Shown here: one piece after another, positions 8,622 to 16,520 of the stretch | Position numbering within the stretch: the first letter of the stretch is position 1 | Layout of the letters: the number at the start of each line of letters is the position of its first letter | Position numbers and translations under genes: made by a program | Origin: Methylobacter sp. KS41 | Lineage (GTDB): Bacteria > Pseudomonadota > Gammaproteobacteria > Methylococcales > Methylomonadaceae | Assembly (NCBI GenBank): GCA_002862125.1 | Contig: PHSP01000001.1 | Location: 1,143,501 to 1,207,500, forward strand | Direction of reading: 5' to 3' | Length of the DNA: 64,000 nt | Notes under the pieces: model-generated | Databases searched by the model: none | The model's input: the letters and a program-made list of their open reading frames with translations, nothing else | Told to the model about the DNA's origin: nothing

Positions 8622-9785
8622 CTATTTTTGATGATACCGATATTGATAACGTACCTGTCGATACTTCTGAATTAAGCGCTGCCGCCATTCGAACAGCCGC
8701 ACAGCTAAGTGGGGGCCAACAGCTCGTTGTAAATAGTATAAAAACGCAATCGGATGAAAAGTCAGATATTTTCTGTCTGCTTGGCCACGTCTGAATGTCT
8801 GTATTGCCTTGTCTGTTCGCTGTTGTTGTCTGTACAAATCATTAGCGACCAGCATACAGGCTAAAGCAAAACCCGCGTCGGCTTCTCGTTCAATCAGCTG
8901 AAATTCTAGGAGAGGTAGCTGTTCCCAGCGGGCAAAGACAGTTGGCTCTCGTCTTGGCATTCGATCAACATCATAATCGAACTGCTTCGCTAGCGTATAG
9001 TAGTAGTAAGCGAAAAAAAGCGACATTCCACTTTTTTTTCGATAGCGCCGGAATATTTCAAGGTAATCACCCCAAAAAACAGTGGTGCTGGAGAGTGATT
9101 TCGTTCCCTGAATTAGTCGGAATTTGCCCAGCTTATGTGGGGTATGGTGCAATTTTAATCCAGCATGACCAGCTCGAATCCAATATTCTGCATCCATGGC
9201 GTAGTGAAACGCTTCGTCAAAGTAACCGATCTGATCGTGGATACGAGTACGCCAAAAGGTCGATTGTTGCATGATATAGTTGGTGAAATCGTTCCAGAGA
9301 AAATGATAGGAAGTCATGAGCCCTTGGTCATAGGGGCGTGACAACCATTCCCATTGAAGCTGTCCATTTTCATCAATAACATCACCATCGCCGTAGATAA
9401 AATCCGCTTCGCTGTTCTCGGCAAATTCCTGCGCGACGCGGGCAAAGGCTCCGGGAAAAAACAAATCGTCCGAATTGATGTAGCTGGCAATCATTCCGGT
9501 TGCGCGGCGCAGTCCTTGATTGATGGCATCCGATTGTCCATTGTCAAGCTGGCTAATCCATTCCATGGTAATGCCTGCACACTGAACTGGCCATGTACCG
9601 GCTGCCACTTGATCTGCATATCTTTTAATAATCTCTGTCGAACCGTCGGTCGAGCCGCCATCCATGACAAAATACTCAATTTCAAACTGTCCTGCCTGCG
9701 ACAGGACGCTCTCAATCGTCTCACTAATGTAGGCTGCTTGATTGAACGAAGGGGTAACGATACTGAACTTGCAGGGTGTGTTCAT
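8622..9785 (-). CDS. GT2 family glycosyltransferase with C-terminal extension
   Basis: A 387-residue protein whose first ~260 residues are a GT2 domain: FSIVTPSFNQAAYISETIES, FVMDGGSTDGSTEIIKRYAD, then IASYINSDDLFFPGAFARVA with the Asp pair, and AMDAEYWIRAGHAGLK. About 120 further residues are rich in Arg, Gln and aromatic residues, with no recognised domain; they may bind membrane or partners. The start codon overlaps the stop of the upstream methyltransferase gene by 4 bases (ATGA type), indicating coupled translation. Confidence 0.88.
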   Translation of the reverse strand: MNTPCKFSIVTPSFNQAAYISETIESVLSQAGQFEIEYFVMDGGSTDGSTEIIKRYADQVAAGTWPVQCAGITMEWISQLDNGQSDAINQGLRRATGMIASYINSDDLFFPGAFARVAQEFAENSEADFIYGDGDVIDENGQLQWEWLSRPYDQGLMTSYHFLWNDFTNYIMQQSTFWRTRIHDQIGYFDEAFHYAMDAEYWIRAGHAGLKLHHTPHKLGKFRLIQGTKSLSSTTVFWGDYLEIFRRYRKKSGMSLFFAYYYYTLAKQFDYDVDRMPRREPTVFARWEQLPLLEFQLIEREADAGFALACMLVANDLYRQQQRTDKAIQTFRRGQADRKYLTFHPIAFLYYLQRAVGPHLAVRLFEWRQRLIQKYRQVRYQYRYHQK

Positions 9786-10606
9786 TGGCCGACCTGTTTC
9801 TTGGTCAAAAAAAGCGAGAGACCACGGGTCATCAGATCTTCTTCAGAATAAGGCAGCAACCTTGATAGATAATGAGCAATCGCCGGTTTATCCTTTGTCT
9901 CGTCATCGAGTAACGGCGTCATCCACTCTACCACGAAATCCGAACTGGAGAACATGCTGCGCAACGTCGCAATGTCGACTCGATTGATCTCATCACTGTG
10001 GTAAATCCACTCAGTGGCATCTTTAAGAGACATCGACGCATCTTTAGGCCAGCGGCTTGTGCAGACACTTTGCATAGCCTCCTCAGTCCAAAGTAAATGT
10101 GCCCAGGGCGGAATTAGCTCGGCCACTGCAGGTATGTGGTGCAAATGGTGCCCATACGAAGAAGTCCAAACGGGTTGAAAATTGATCAGGACGCTACCCT
10201 CTGGCTTCAGGACACGATACATCTCTTGAAGAACTTTTGGGCCGTTGAAAAAATGCTCGAAGGTTGAAAGAGACAGGATCAAGTCAAAGGTATCAGCTTC
10301 AAAAGCCAGATTATCGGCATTCATGTTGATTAATACGCCGGTGTTATTTTGGTGACGGATTTCCACCTCCTCGGAAACACCAAGACCAATGCCAACGTAG
10401 CTTGAAACGCCCAATTGCAGAGCATGTTCCAGGGTGTAACCGTGTGGAGAAGCGCCAACATCCAACAACGCTTTGTCGGCTACGGGATGTAGTTGATTCA
10501 GGATATCAACCATCTGGTGATTATATGCCCTGACGGCATCCATGTCTGGACGGGTTCTGTTGAAAGCATCTATGGTTGAGATATAGTCTTTAAGTACAGT
10601 AATCAT
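9782..10606 (-). CDS. Class I SAM-dependent methyltransferase
   Basis: A 274-residue Rossmann-fold methyltransferase. LLDVGASPHGYTLEHAL is motif I for S-adenosylmethionine, NADNLAFEADTFDLILSLST covers motifs II-III, and EMYRVLKPEGSVLINFQP is motif IV-V of the Methyltransf_11 family. The conserved Gly-rich loop is slightly divergent (GASPHG rather than GxGxG). In this setting it probably methylates a sugar of the growing glycan. It is translationally coupled to the GT2 gene that follows. Confidence 0.87.
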   Translation of the reverse strand: MITVLKDYISTIDAFNRTRPDMDAVRAYNHQMVDILNQLHPVADKALLDVGASPHGYTLEHALQLGVSSYVGIGLGVSEEVEIRHQNNTGVLINMNADNLAFEADTFDLILSLSTFEHFFNGPKVLQEMYRVLKPEGSVLINFQPVWTSSYGHHLHHIPAVAELIPPWAHLLWTEEAMQSVCTSRWPKDASMSLKDATEWIYHSDEINRVDIATLRSMFSSSDFVVEWMTPLLDDETKDKPAIAHYLSRLLPYSEEDLMTRGLSLFLTKKQVGQ

Positions 10607-10628
10607 GATTGGCTTTATTTCCGGGTGC

Positions 10629-11723
10629 TCAGGGGGGGCTTAACGGATCACCCTGCTGGGACAGTTCTGTTATTCGTGAAATCAGATATTCTTTATCCGC
10701 TTCGAGCCCAGGAATCCGTCCGAGTTGTTGGCCTTGGGCTTCGATCACTTCAAGGCGGGCGGCTCGGTCGGCTTCGCAGGCCTGCAATTTGGCGAAAAGC
10801 TGCGCATTATCGGCTTGTAGCTGCGCCACGGTTGCTAACTCGCGATCATAAATATCGAGCAAAGCCAAAGCAAACCGCCCGTTTGGCGTGGGCAGTAGAG
10901 CCGAATTGACCTGTTCAGGTGTATTGGTCTGAAGCGGCGCTCGACTGACCGCAAAAAACATGTCGTAGTGACCAAAAATTGCTGACTCAAACTGGATATA
11001 TTCGGCACCTAATTGCTGGAACAAGCGGGTAGCGGAACGATCGCTAAAGAGATAAAGATGCTCGTCAGCCTTAAGTTGTTCAAGAAACGCCCCTTTTGTT
11101 TCCAATAATGCCGTGTAATTCATTCCCTCCTTGAATTGCGGCGTTTGTAGGAGCAGCAGGCCGTCCGGCTTCAATAATTTCAGGCAATGGGTCATGGTTG
11201 CGACGGGGTCGGGCAGGTGTTCAAGCACGTCCATCAAGGCGATGACATCGAGACTGCCGGGGGCGATGTCGAGAGCTTCGACCGGACCAACGGAAATTGG
11301 TACGCCGAAGGTCTTCTGGCCAAATTCGACAACCCAGGGACTCATTTCCACACCGCATGCATCGAATCCGGCCTGCCGCAGCAGCGCGACAAAACTGCCG
11401 TGCGAGCATCCCAATTCCAGAACCTTGGCCGGCGGCAAACGGTATTTGAGCAACGCTTTCAGCCAGTGCAAATTGCGTTCGGTGAGATCATTGCGGGTTC
11501 GGGCGTGAATGCCGGCGTAACCAAAAGCATCCTGCTGATGTTCCAGCCAATATTTCTTGCCGTAAAAATCGGTCTCGTCGTCGCGCACCAGTAATTGCTC
11601 GGGCGGCATATCCTTGAGATAAACCAGGGTTCCGCAAGCGCGGCATTCGCCGTACTCTGGACTAAAGGGGATAAGGTCGGTATTGCCGCACCAGCACAGT
11701 CGCTCGGTAGGTGTAATCGTCAT
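10629..11723 (-). CDS. SAM methyltransferase with zinc ribbon and C-terminal coiled coil
   Basis: A 364-residue protein with three parts. Residues 10-34 hold CWCGN and CRACG, a four-Cys zinc ribbon. Residues ~90-230 form a class I methyltransferase (VLELGCSHGSFVALLRQAGF, LDVIALMDVLEHLPDPV, LKPDGLLLLQTP). From ~285 to 355 there is a heptad-rich coiled coil (RELATVAQLQADNAQLFAKL and onward). The gene directly follows wzt with a 4-base overlap. In ABC-exported O-antigens, coiled-coil methyltransferases of the WbdD type cap the chain and measure its length, and the cap is read by the Wzt C-terminal domain. That role is inferred here from context and architecture; WbdD also has a kinase domain, which is absent. 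Confidence 0.82.
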   Translation of the reverse strand: MTITPTERLCWCGNTDLIPFSPEYGECRACGTLVYLKDMPPEQLLVRDDETDFYGKKYWLEHQQDAFGYAGIHARTRNDLTERNLHWLKALLKYRLPPAKVLELGCSHGSFVALLRQAGFDACGVEMSPWVVEFGQKTFGVPISVGPVEALDIAPGSLDVIALMDVLEHLPDPVATMTHCLKLLKPDGLLLLQTPQFKEGMNYTALLETKGAFLEQLKADEHLYLFSDRSATRLFQQLGAEYIQFESAIFGHYDMFFAVSRAPLQTNTPEQVNSALLPTPNGRFALALLDIYDRELATVAQLQADNAQLFAKLQACEADRAARLEVIEAQGQQLGRIPGLEADKEYLISRITELSQQGDPLSPP

Positions 11724-13144
11724 TTCAGCACTCGTGTTAATATTTTTCCTGGCAAATCAGCTACGCCATGGTGAGTCAAGACTGGTATTCCATTTTTCAT
11801 TGCAAGGCCAACAGAAAACGAACCCGCATCCGCAATATGACAAATCCTCGTGCAACTAACCTCCATTTCCTGATGGGAAATATGCTCCCGCCGCACCCAA
11901 ATATTGTTTGAAACAGATACGATACCTATCTCGAAAAGGTATTCACCCGGTAAAATATTCAGCTTAATTTCTTGTCGGCTCATTACTTTCGATCCCGCTC
12001 CCAGTGTCTCTGGAACATCATTCTCAAATTGCCAGCTATTCTTTCCATGGACAATAACCCCTCGATCATTTTTAATGATGATACCGCATATTGGTATCCC
12101 AATATCTTCGGTAAGTTCGTATTCGGAGTAAAAAACTGCCAAATCACCCTGCCGGAAGCTGCTGCATGGCTGTCCGCCCTCGTTACATAGAGCGACTCCT
12201 ACGCATCGAGCCTGCCCATTGCTGATCTGTGACTTGTTGGTCAGGTCTATAAAAGCATCAGGTGGAGGACGGTCAATTACTTGAGAGATCGAATCTGGAG
12301 CAGGTCGTGAAGCCGTTTGTGTTGTCTGTCCATCAACCACACGTGTTCCAGTTTGATGTAAAAGATAGTAATGCTTCGAAGCCTCGGAAGATGAACCAAT
12401 AAATCGCTGTGTGCCATGATCCAGCAAGATGGCCCTTTCGCAGTATTGTTCAATTTCCGTCATGGCATGAGAAACCAGCAAAATTGCCGCGCCGGAATTT
12501 CTCAACTGCTCCAGACGGGAATAACACTTTTGCCGGAAAAATACATCTCCAACCGCCAGCGCCTCATCAATGATGACGATGGATGCATCGATATGGGCCT
12601 GCACGGCAAAGGCCAGGCGCACGAACATGCCGCTTGAGTAAGTCTTTACGGGTTGGTCGATGAACTCGCCAATGTCGGCGAACTCGACGATCTGGTCGTA
12701 GCGGGCTTCGATTTCTTTTTGGGTAAGACCCAGGATGCGCCCGTTCAGAAAGACATTTTCGCGGCCGGAAAACTCCGGGTCGAAGCCGCTGCCCAGTTCC
12801 AGCAGCGCGGCAATTCGGCCCTTGACACTCACCTCGCCGCTCGTTTGGGCTAAAGTTCCCGCAAGGATTTGCAGCAAGGTACTTTTGCCGCTCCCGTTCC
12901 GGCCAATGATGCCGAAAGTTTCGCCCCGCCGAACCTGAAACGATATATCCTTCAATGCCCAGAATTCACGAAAATAACTGGGCGGGGCACGATGCTTCGA
13001 TAGTTTGAGTGCAACACCCGCGCGATTGGCTGTCTGGTGCAATCGGGGCAAGACAAGCTGTTTCAATCTGTCGCGAGGGGTATTGTAGATTTCATAACGC
13101 TTGCTGAGATTACGAACGTCAATGACAATGTCGGCTGCGTTCAT
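11720..13144 (-). CDS. wzt: O-antigen/polysaccharide ABC exporter ATPase with sugar-binding domain
   Basis: A 474-residue ATPase. The nucleotide-binding domain has Walker A GRNGSGKST (81-89), the signature YSSGM (169-173) and Walker B IVIIDEALAVGD from about residue 189. The N-terminal EFWALKDISFQVRRGE segment is typical of the Wzt/TagH group. Residues ~285-470 form the extra Wzt_C beta-sandwich, which in the family binds the modified non-reducing end of the glycan before export. It pairs with the permease encoded at 14037-14870. Unusually, two toxin-antitoxin genes separate the two subunits. Start and stop both overlap neighbours by 4 bases. Confidence 0.93.
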   Translation of the reverse strand: MNAADIVIDVRNLSKRYEIYNTPRDRLKQLVLPRLHQTANRAGVALKLSKHRAPPSYFREFWALKDISFQVRRGETFGIIGRNGSGKSTLLQILAGTLAQTSGEVSVKGRIAALLELGSGFDPEFSGRENVFLNGRILGLTQKEIEARYDQIVEFADIGEFIDQPVKTYSSGMFVRLAFAVQAHIDASIVIIDEALAVGDVFFRQKCYSRLEQLRNSGAAILLVSHAMTEIEQYCERAILLDHGTQRFIGSSSEASKHYYLLHQTGTRVVDGQTTQTASRPAPDSISQVIDRPPPDAFIDLTNKSQISNGQARCVGVALCNEGGQPCSSFRQGDLAVFYSEYELTEDIGIPICGIIIKNDRGVIVHGKNSWQFENDVPETLGAGSKVMSRQEIKLNILPGEYLFEIGIVSVSNNIWVRREHISHQEMEVSCTRICHIADAGSFSVGLAMKNGIPVLTHHGVADLPGKILTRVLK

Positions 13145-13707
13145 TGTGTCGCACCGTTTTCATCGGCTTGTGTTGTTTTTACAATCGTCATAAACTCAAC
13201 AGAGAAATCCGCTTGCTTCGGTTCAATGCCAAATGATTCCCGGCAATAGCTTAAGAATTGGACAGCAGTCATGTAAAGCAAGGGTGTTAAGGTCTTTAGA
13301 GAATTAAAATGGTCTGCGATTTCTGCGTATTCGATTTCGTAGTCATGAGCGGCGAGATTGAGTGCTGTCCGGCATAGCTGCCACGATGCAACCGATTCGA
13401 GTACGCCTGCTTTTTCATAAAAGCTGAGTATTTTAAGAAAGCTATCGGTGGGTTCGCCTGCAAGAATACTAGCATGGCGCATGGCTGCGCCGAGGGTGTC
13501 TTGCAATTTGGCGAATCTCTCGTTGATTGCCGCCAAAGCTTCGAATAAGGCTACATCCTTCTTCTGTGTCTCCAGTTGTTCCTTTGTCAATGGCCATGTT
13601 ATTTTCCGGCTGGAAGCATCAAGGAAGTAAACGCAACGTTGTATGGCCTCTAAAAGTTCTGCAAGATGCAATTTTTCAGCGTTGAGAATGGATTCGTTCA
13701 CCATCAT
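13141..13707 (-). CDS. HEPN-domain protein with degenerate RNase motif
   Basis: A 188-residue, mostly helical protein, longer than typical HepT proteins. Its C-terminal half has WQLCRTALNLAAHDYE, which aligns with the HEPN motif ELRNxxxHDY. His121, Asp122 and Tyr123 are present, but the position of the catalytic Arg is Leu116 (LN in place of RN). The only nearby Arg is Arg113, eight residues before the His. It may thus be a non-catalytic or repurposed HEPN protein. It overlaps the MNT gene upstream and wzt downstream by 4 bases each, so the three are translated as a chain. Assignment to the HEPN fold rests on the motif and the MNT partner. Confidence 0.7.
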   Translation of the reverse strand: MMVNESILNAEKLHLAELLEAIQRCVYFLDASSRKITWPLTKEQLETQKKDVALFEALAAINERFAKLQDTLGAAMRHASILAGEPTDSFLKILSFYEKAGVLESVASWQLCRTALNLAAHDYEIEYAEIADHFNSLKTLTPLLYMTAVQFLSYCRESFGIEPKQADFSVEFMTIVKTTQADENGATQ

Positions 13708-14000
13708 ATTTCCAATTGCGCCGAGTTGGATTGAGCGATGATTTGAAAAGGTGTCTCAACTGTACCACGGGTTTTAGAAACGATGTCGACTGATAAGCCC
13801 AGTTGTGATTCCAGTTCCATTTTTATTTTTGCGCGCTGAATTAGCGATAATGGACTGTCGGATTCGATAAACAGGTCTATATCGCCGCCTTTTGCTTGGT
13901 CATTGAGTCTGGAACCAAATAAATGCACGAGCGCTCCGGTTCCGGCTAAACGGGAAACTGTTTGGGTAATTATGACTGTTTGTTGTTTTGTCAGACGCAC
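13704..14000 (-). CDS. MNT-type nucleotidyltransferase inside the wzm-wzt operon
   Basis: A 98-residue minimal nucleotidyltransferase. VHLFGSRLNDQAKGGDIDLF shows Gly29-Ser30 and the Asp40-X-Asp42 pair of the polymerase-beta fold, and SVDIVSKTRG is the third conserved strand. Known relatives (MntA and similar) act as antitoxins to HEPN RNases by AMPylation. The gene starts 36 bases after the wzm stop and overlaps the HEPN gene, placing the pair between the permease and ATPase genes of an exporter. Whether it still regulates its partner is open, because the HEPN motif is altered. Confidence 0.85.
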   Translation of the reverse strand: MRLTKQQTVIITQTVSRLAGTGALVHLFGSRLNDQAKGGDIDLFIESDSPLSLIQRAKIKMELESQLGLSVDIVSKTRGTVETPFQIIAQSNSAQLEI

Positions 14001-14036
14001 TTCTTTAGCCTAAACAAGTCATTGATAACGATTATT

Positions 14037-14870
14037 TCAAAGGACATCGGCAAATCCCCGGCGCGATTTCTGGAACCACCAGTAACCGGTTTGGCAAATT
14101 GATACGCCAATAACCAGACTGATCGCCCACTCATCCCATTGGATAGGCCTGCCCCAGAGCATCAGGTCGCGCAACTGCATGACGGGAAGGGTAATCGGAT
14201 TCCACATCAGGAGCGCCCGGTAGGCCTCGGGCAGCGCATCGATTGGGTAAAAGACCGGAGCCAGAAAAAGCGCGACTGTGGTAACCATGCCAATGACTTG
14301 AGACAGGTCGCGAAGGTAAACGCCTAGCGAAGCGAAAGCCCAGGAAAAGCCCAGTATTATCAAAATCAGCGGCAAGAGAATTATCGGAGCGCATAATACG
14401 CCGATATGGACAGTCACGCCGGCCAGCAGGCAAAAACCCAAGAGAACTATAAAGCTGACGAGAAAATGCAATAAGGCTGAGAACATCGCCATCCACGTCA
14501 GCATTTCAAGCGGGAACACCACTTTTTTGACGTAATGCGGGTGACTGGTGATCAGACTTGGCGCCCGGTTAAGGCACTCGGCAAAAAAACTGTGAACAAT
14601 CATTCCCGAAAAAAGCACAATAGCGAATGCAATCTTGCTTTCTTCGCCCGTCCCCCATCTGGCCTTGAAAGCCACGCTGAAAACGACGGTGTAAATAGCC
14701 AGCATCAACAAGGGGTTAAACAAAGACCAGACGACGCCTAACATGGAGCCTTTGTAGCGCCCGATAAAGTCACGCTTGACCAGCTCCCAAAGCAACTCTC
14801 GTTGCCGGAAAAGGCCGCCAAGCATTGAAACTGGCGTGGCAGAATGATGGCTACTCACTTTACGCGGCAC
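14037..14870 (-). CDS. wzm: O-antigen/polysaccharide ABC exporter permease
   Basis: A 277-residue ABC-2 type membrane protein. The N-terminal amphipathic QRELLWELVKRDFIGRYKGS and GMLGVVWSLFNPLLMLAIYT-like segment (MLGVVWSLFNPLLML) are hallmarks of Wzm/KpsM/TagG permeases. About six membrane helices follow, with a conserved YLRDLSQVIGM loop and WNPITLPVMQLRDL near the end. With Wzt it forms the inner membrane channel that exports a finished undecaprenyl-linked polysaccharide. It is the first gene of the long minus-strand unit. Confidence 0.93.
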   Translation of the reverse strand: MPRKVSSHHSATPVSMLGGLFRQRELLWELVKRDFIGRYKGSMLGVVWSLFNPLLMLAIYTVVFSVAFKARWGTGEESKIAFAIVLFSGMIVHSFFAECLNRAPSLITSHPHYVKKVVFPLEMLTWMAMFSALLHFLVSFIVLLGFCLLAGVTVHIGVLCAPIILLPLILIILGFSWAFASLGVYLRDLSQVIGMVTTVALFLAPVFYPIDALPEAYRALLMWNPITLPVMQLRDLMLWGRPIQWDEWAISLVIGVSICQTGYWWFQKSRRGFADVL

Positions 14871-15548
14871 CCAAAAAAGGTTAATAACGGCATCTGGCGG
14901 ATTCTTTATTTATCTTTAAATCGAAAAACATCGCTTTTCTTAAGGCATTCGTCACTTTGCACTTTGATTAACCCGTAAGGTAAGGTGACCCGGTTTTTCA
15001 AACGGTTACCTTCCGTGTCCGGAAAAAAAGCTCTTCGCGGAAACGCCTTCTGTAAGAAACTTTGCGCATCACTCAAACGTATGAATGGCTTTGGTTGTAA
15101 CTCACGAGAGACCGGCCGCAACGGCCTTAATGATCTAGCGCAAGGAATTATTGGAATCAACTTTACGAACGTCCCTTGAATATATTTTTTGTGCCCGCGA
15201 ATGCCGCAAATTCACAATTTATTATAAAAAGCAGGCAACTATACAACATAAAGCGGAAGGGAGGCAATCCAAAATGTGGATATTGTTTATAATCCTTTGC
15301 TGCGCGGCATCCTGCTTACGCGCTGAAAAAGCAGTTAAAATCCAATCTATAGGTAACAAATTAAGTGCGTCTTCTATCTCTCTGAAGTATTAGATGATTG
15401 CTTAAGCCTGGCGGGCGGGAACACTCTGATTTTGCCAGCGCGAACAATCCTTGGTTGATCGCAAACCCTGGCTTATTGCTAATGAACATGGCTTTTTGGC
15501 ATTCATTTTCAATACAATGGACCTTAGCACTTGTGACGCGTATTTTGA
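14871..15548. other. Intergenic stretch without a recognised gene
   Basis: Short frames occur on both strands (longest about 84 codons), but none shows family motifs or a convincing ribosome binding site. It must contain the promoter for wzm. Base composition is mixed, and parts look like eroded coding sequence that I could not assign. Confidence 0.4.
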
Positions 15549-15965
15549 TTATTCTGTTGAAATCGGTTGACGTAAAAAATCCACGATAAACTGATAGCCC
15601 CGTTGTTCAATTAATGCAAATACCACTTTCATATCAACGTTCATATACTCATGCACAATACGATTGCGCAGGCCAACTGCTGCGTTCCATTGTTGCAGCT
15701 GCTCGTCGTTTAACTTTTTTTTAGCATGCAGGCAGGCAAAGCTGTCATAGGCGGAAACAGGCACTGGTTCACCCGATTCTTTTAATAAGTGTTTAGCTTT
15801 ACCAATTGCATTTTCAATTAATACCTGCAACCCGTGTAACGCGCCATTTTGCTCAAGTTTGCTGAGCGCTTGCCTGGCGCTTAGTTTTTGCCAAGCCTCT
15901 TGTAGCAACTCACTTTGCTCATCGGCGATACGGCAGCATTCTGCATCGTATAAATCAAGACGCAT
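15549..15965 (-). CDS. hepT: HepT-type HEPN RNase toxin
   Basis: A 138-residue helical protein starting at ATG 15965 (MRLDLYDAECCRIADEQ); the longer frame upstream overlaps the antitoxin gene heavily and is unlikely. LRNRIVHEYMN contains the complete RX4HXY motif (Arg100, His105, Tyr107) of HepT toxins, which cleave RNA as dimers. In characterised type VII systems the cognate MntA inactivates HepT by AMPylating the motif Tyr. The gene overlaps the 3' end of the nucleotidyltransferase gene by 11 bases, so antitoxin is made first. All key residues are intact. Confidence 0.85.
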   Translation of the reverse strand: MRLDLYDAECCRIADEQSELLQEAWQKLSARQALSKLEQNGALHGLQVLIENAIGKAKHLLKESGEPVPVSAYDSFACLHAKKKLNDEQLQQWNAAVGLRNRIVHEYMNVDMKVVFALIEQRGYQFIVDFLRQPISTE

Positions 15966-16362
15966 AGCATTGGCTCCAGTAGTAATCTTCCAGATCACGC
16001 CAGGTGCGCTGTAAAAAATAATGCCATGCCAGCGTGTTTTCCCCTTTAAGCACAACACCTTCTTCCGCCACCACTGCTCGCATGGCGAGCCGAGCGTTAG
16101 TTAAATCAATCAAATCCACTTTATCCTCAGCCACTTTAAGCAGCTGCGCTATGGTTCTACGTAATGTTTCTGTTCGGGCCAATAATGAGATGATGTCGAT
16201 TTCTGGCTGACGATGCCAACGAATTGCAATATCCCAATCGCTTTTCGCATGTGTTTTACCGGTAGCTTGGCTGCCTACCAATATAGCTAGCTCCAGTTGC
16301 GGAATTTGTAACAAACATTGCTTTAATACTTCCAGATTATGATCAGCCTGTTTGTCAATCAT
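15955..16362 (-). CDS. mntA: MntA-type nucleotidyltransferase antitoxin
   Basis: A 135-residue protein. ATG 16362 follows a strong AGGAGGAAGT ribosome binding site, which fixes the start (a longer in-frame start exists but lacks one). LVGSQATGKTHAKSDWDIAI carries the canonical GSX10DXD signature (Gly30, Ser31, Asp42, Asp44), and KVDLIDLTNARLAMRAVVAE completes the MNT fold. MntA proteins transfer AMP to the Tyr of HepT RX4HXY. Together with hepT downstream it forms a complete type VII toxin-antitoxin pair, sitting between gmd and the exporter operon. Confidence 0.87.
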   Translation of the reverse strand: MIDKQADHNLEVLKQCLLQIPQLELAILVGSQATGKTHAKSDWDIAIRWHRQPEIDIISLLARTETLRRTIAQLLKVAEDKVDLIDLTNARLAMRAVVAEEGVVLKGENTLAWHYFLQRTWRDLEDYYWSQCYAS

Positions 16363-16520
16363 ACTTCCTCCTATCTTGACGCGGCTATACCGGATTTTGC
16401 GCCCAGAGTCGCTTGAGCGTGGGTCATGCGCATAGCTTCTTTTCAATATTGTTCCGGAAAGTCAAAGTTTGCCGTCAAGGAAAAGATGGGGCAAATCCTG
16501 AATTGTTCGATTCAAAAAAG

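Noticed and set aside
9354..9851. 165-codon plus-strand frame
   Set aside because: It lies antisense to the GT2 and methyltransferase genes, which have strong motifs.
14906..15179. Overlapping short frames on both strands upstream of wzm
   Set aside because: No recognisable motif, no good ribosome binding site and no clear codon preference.
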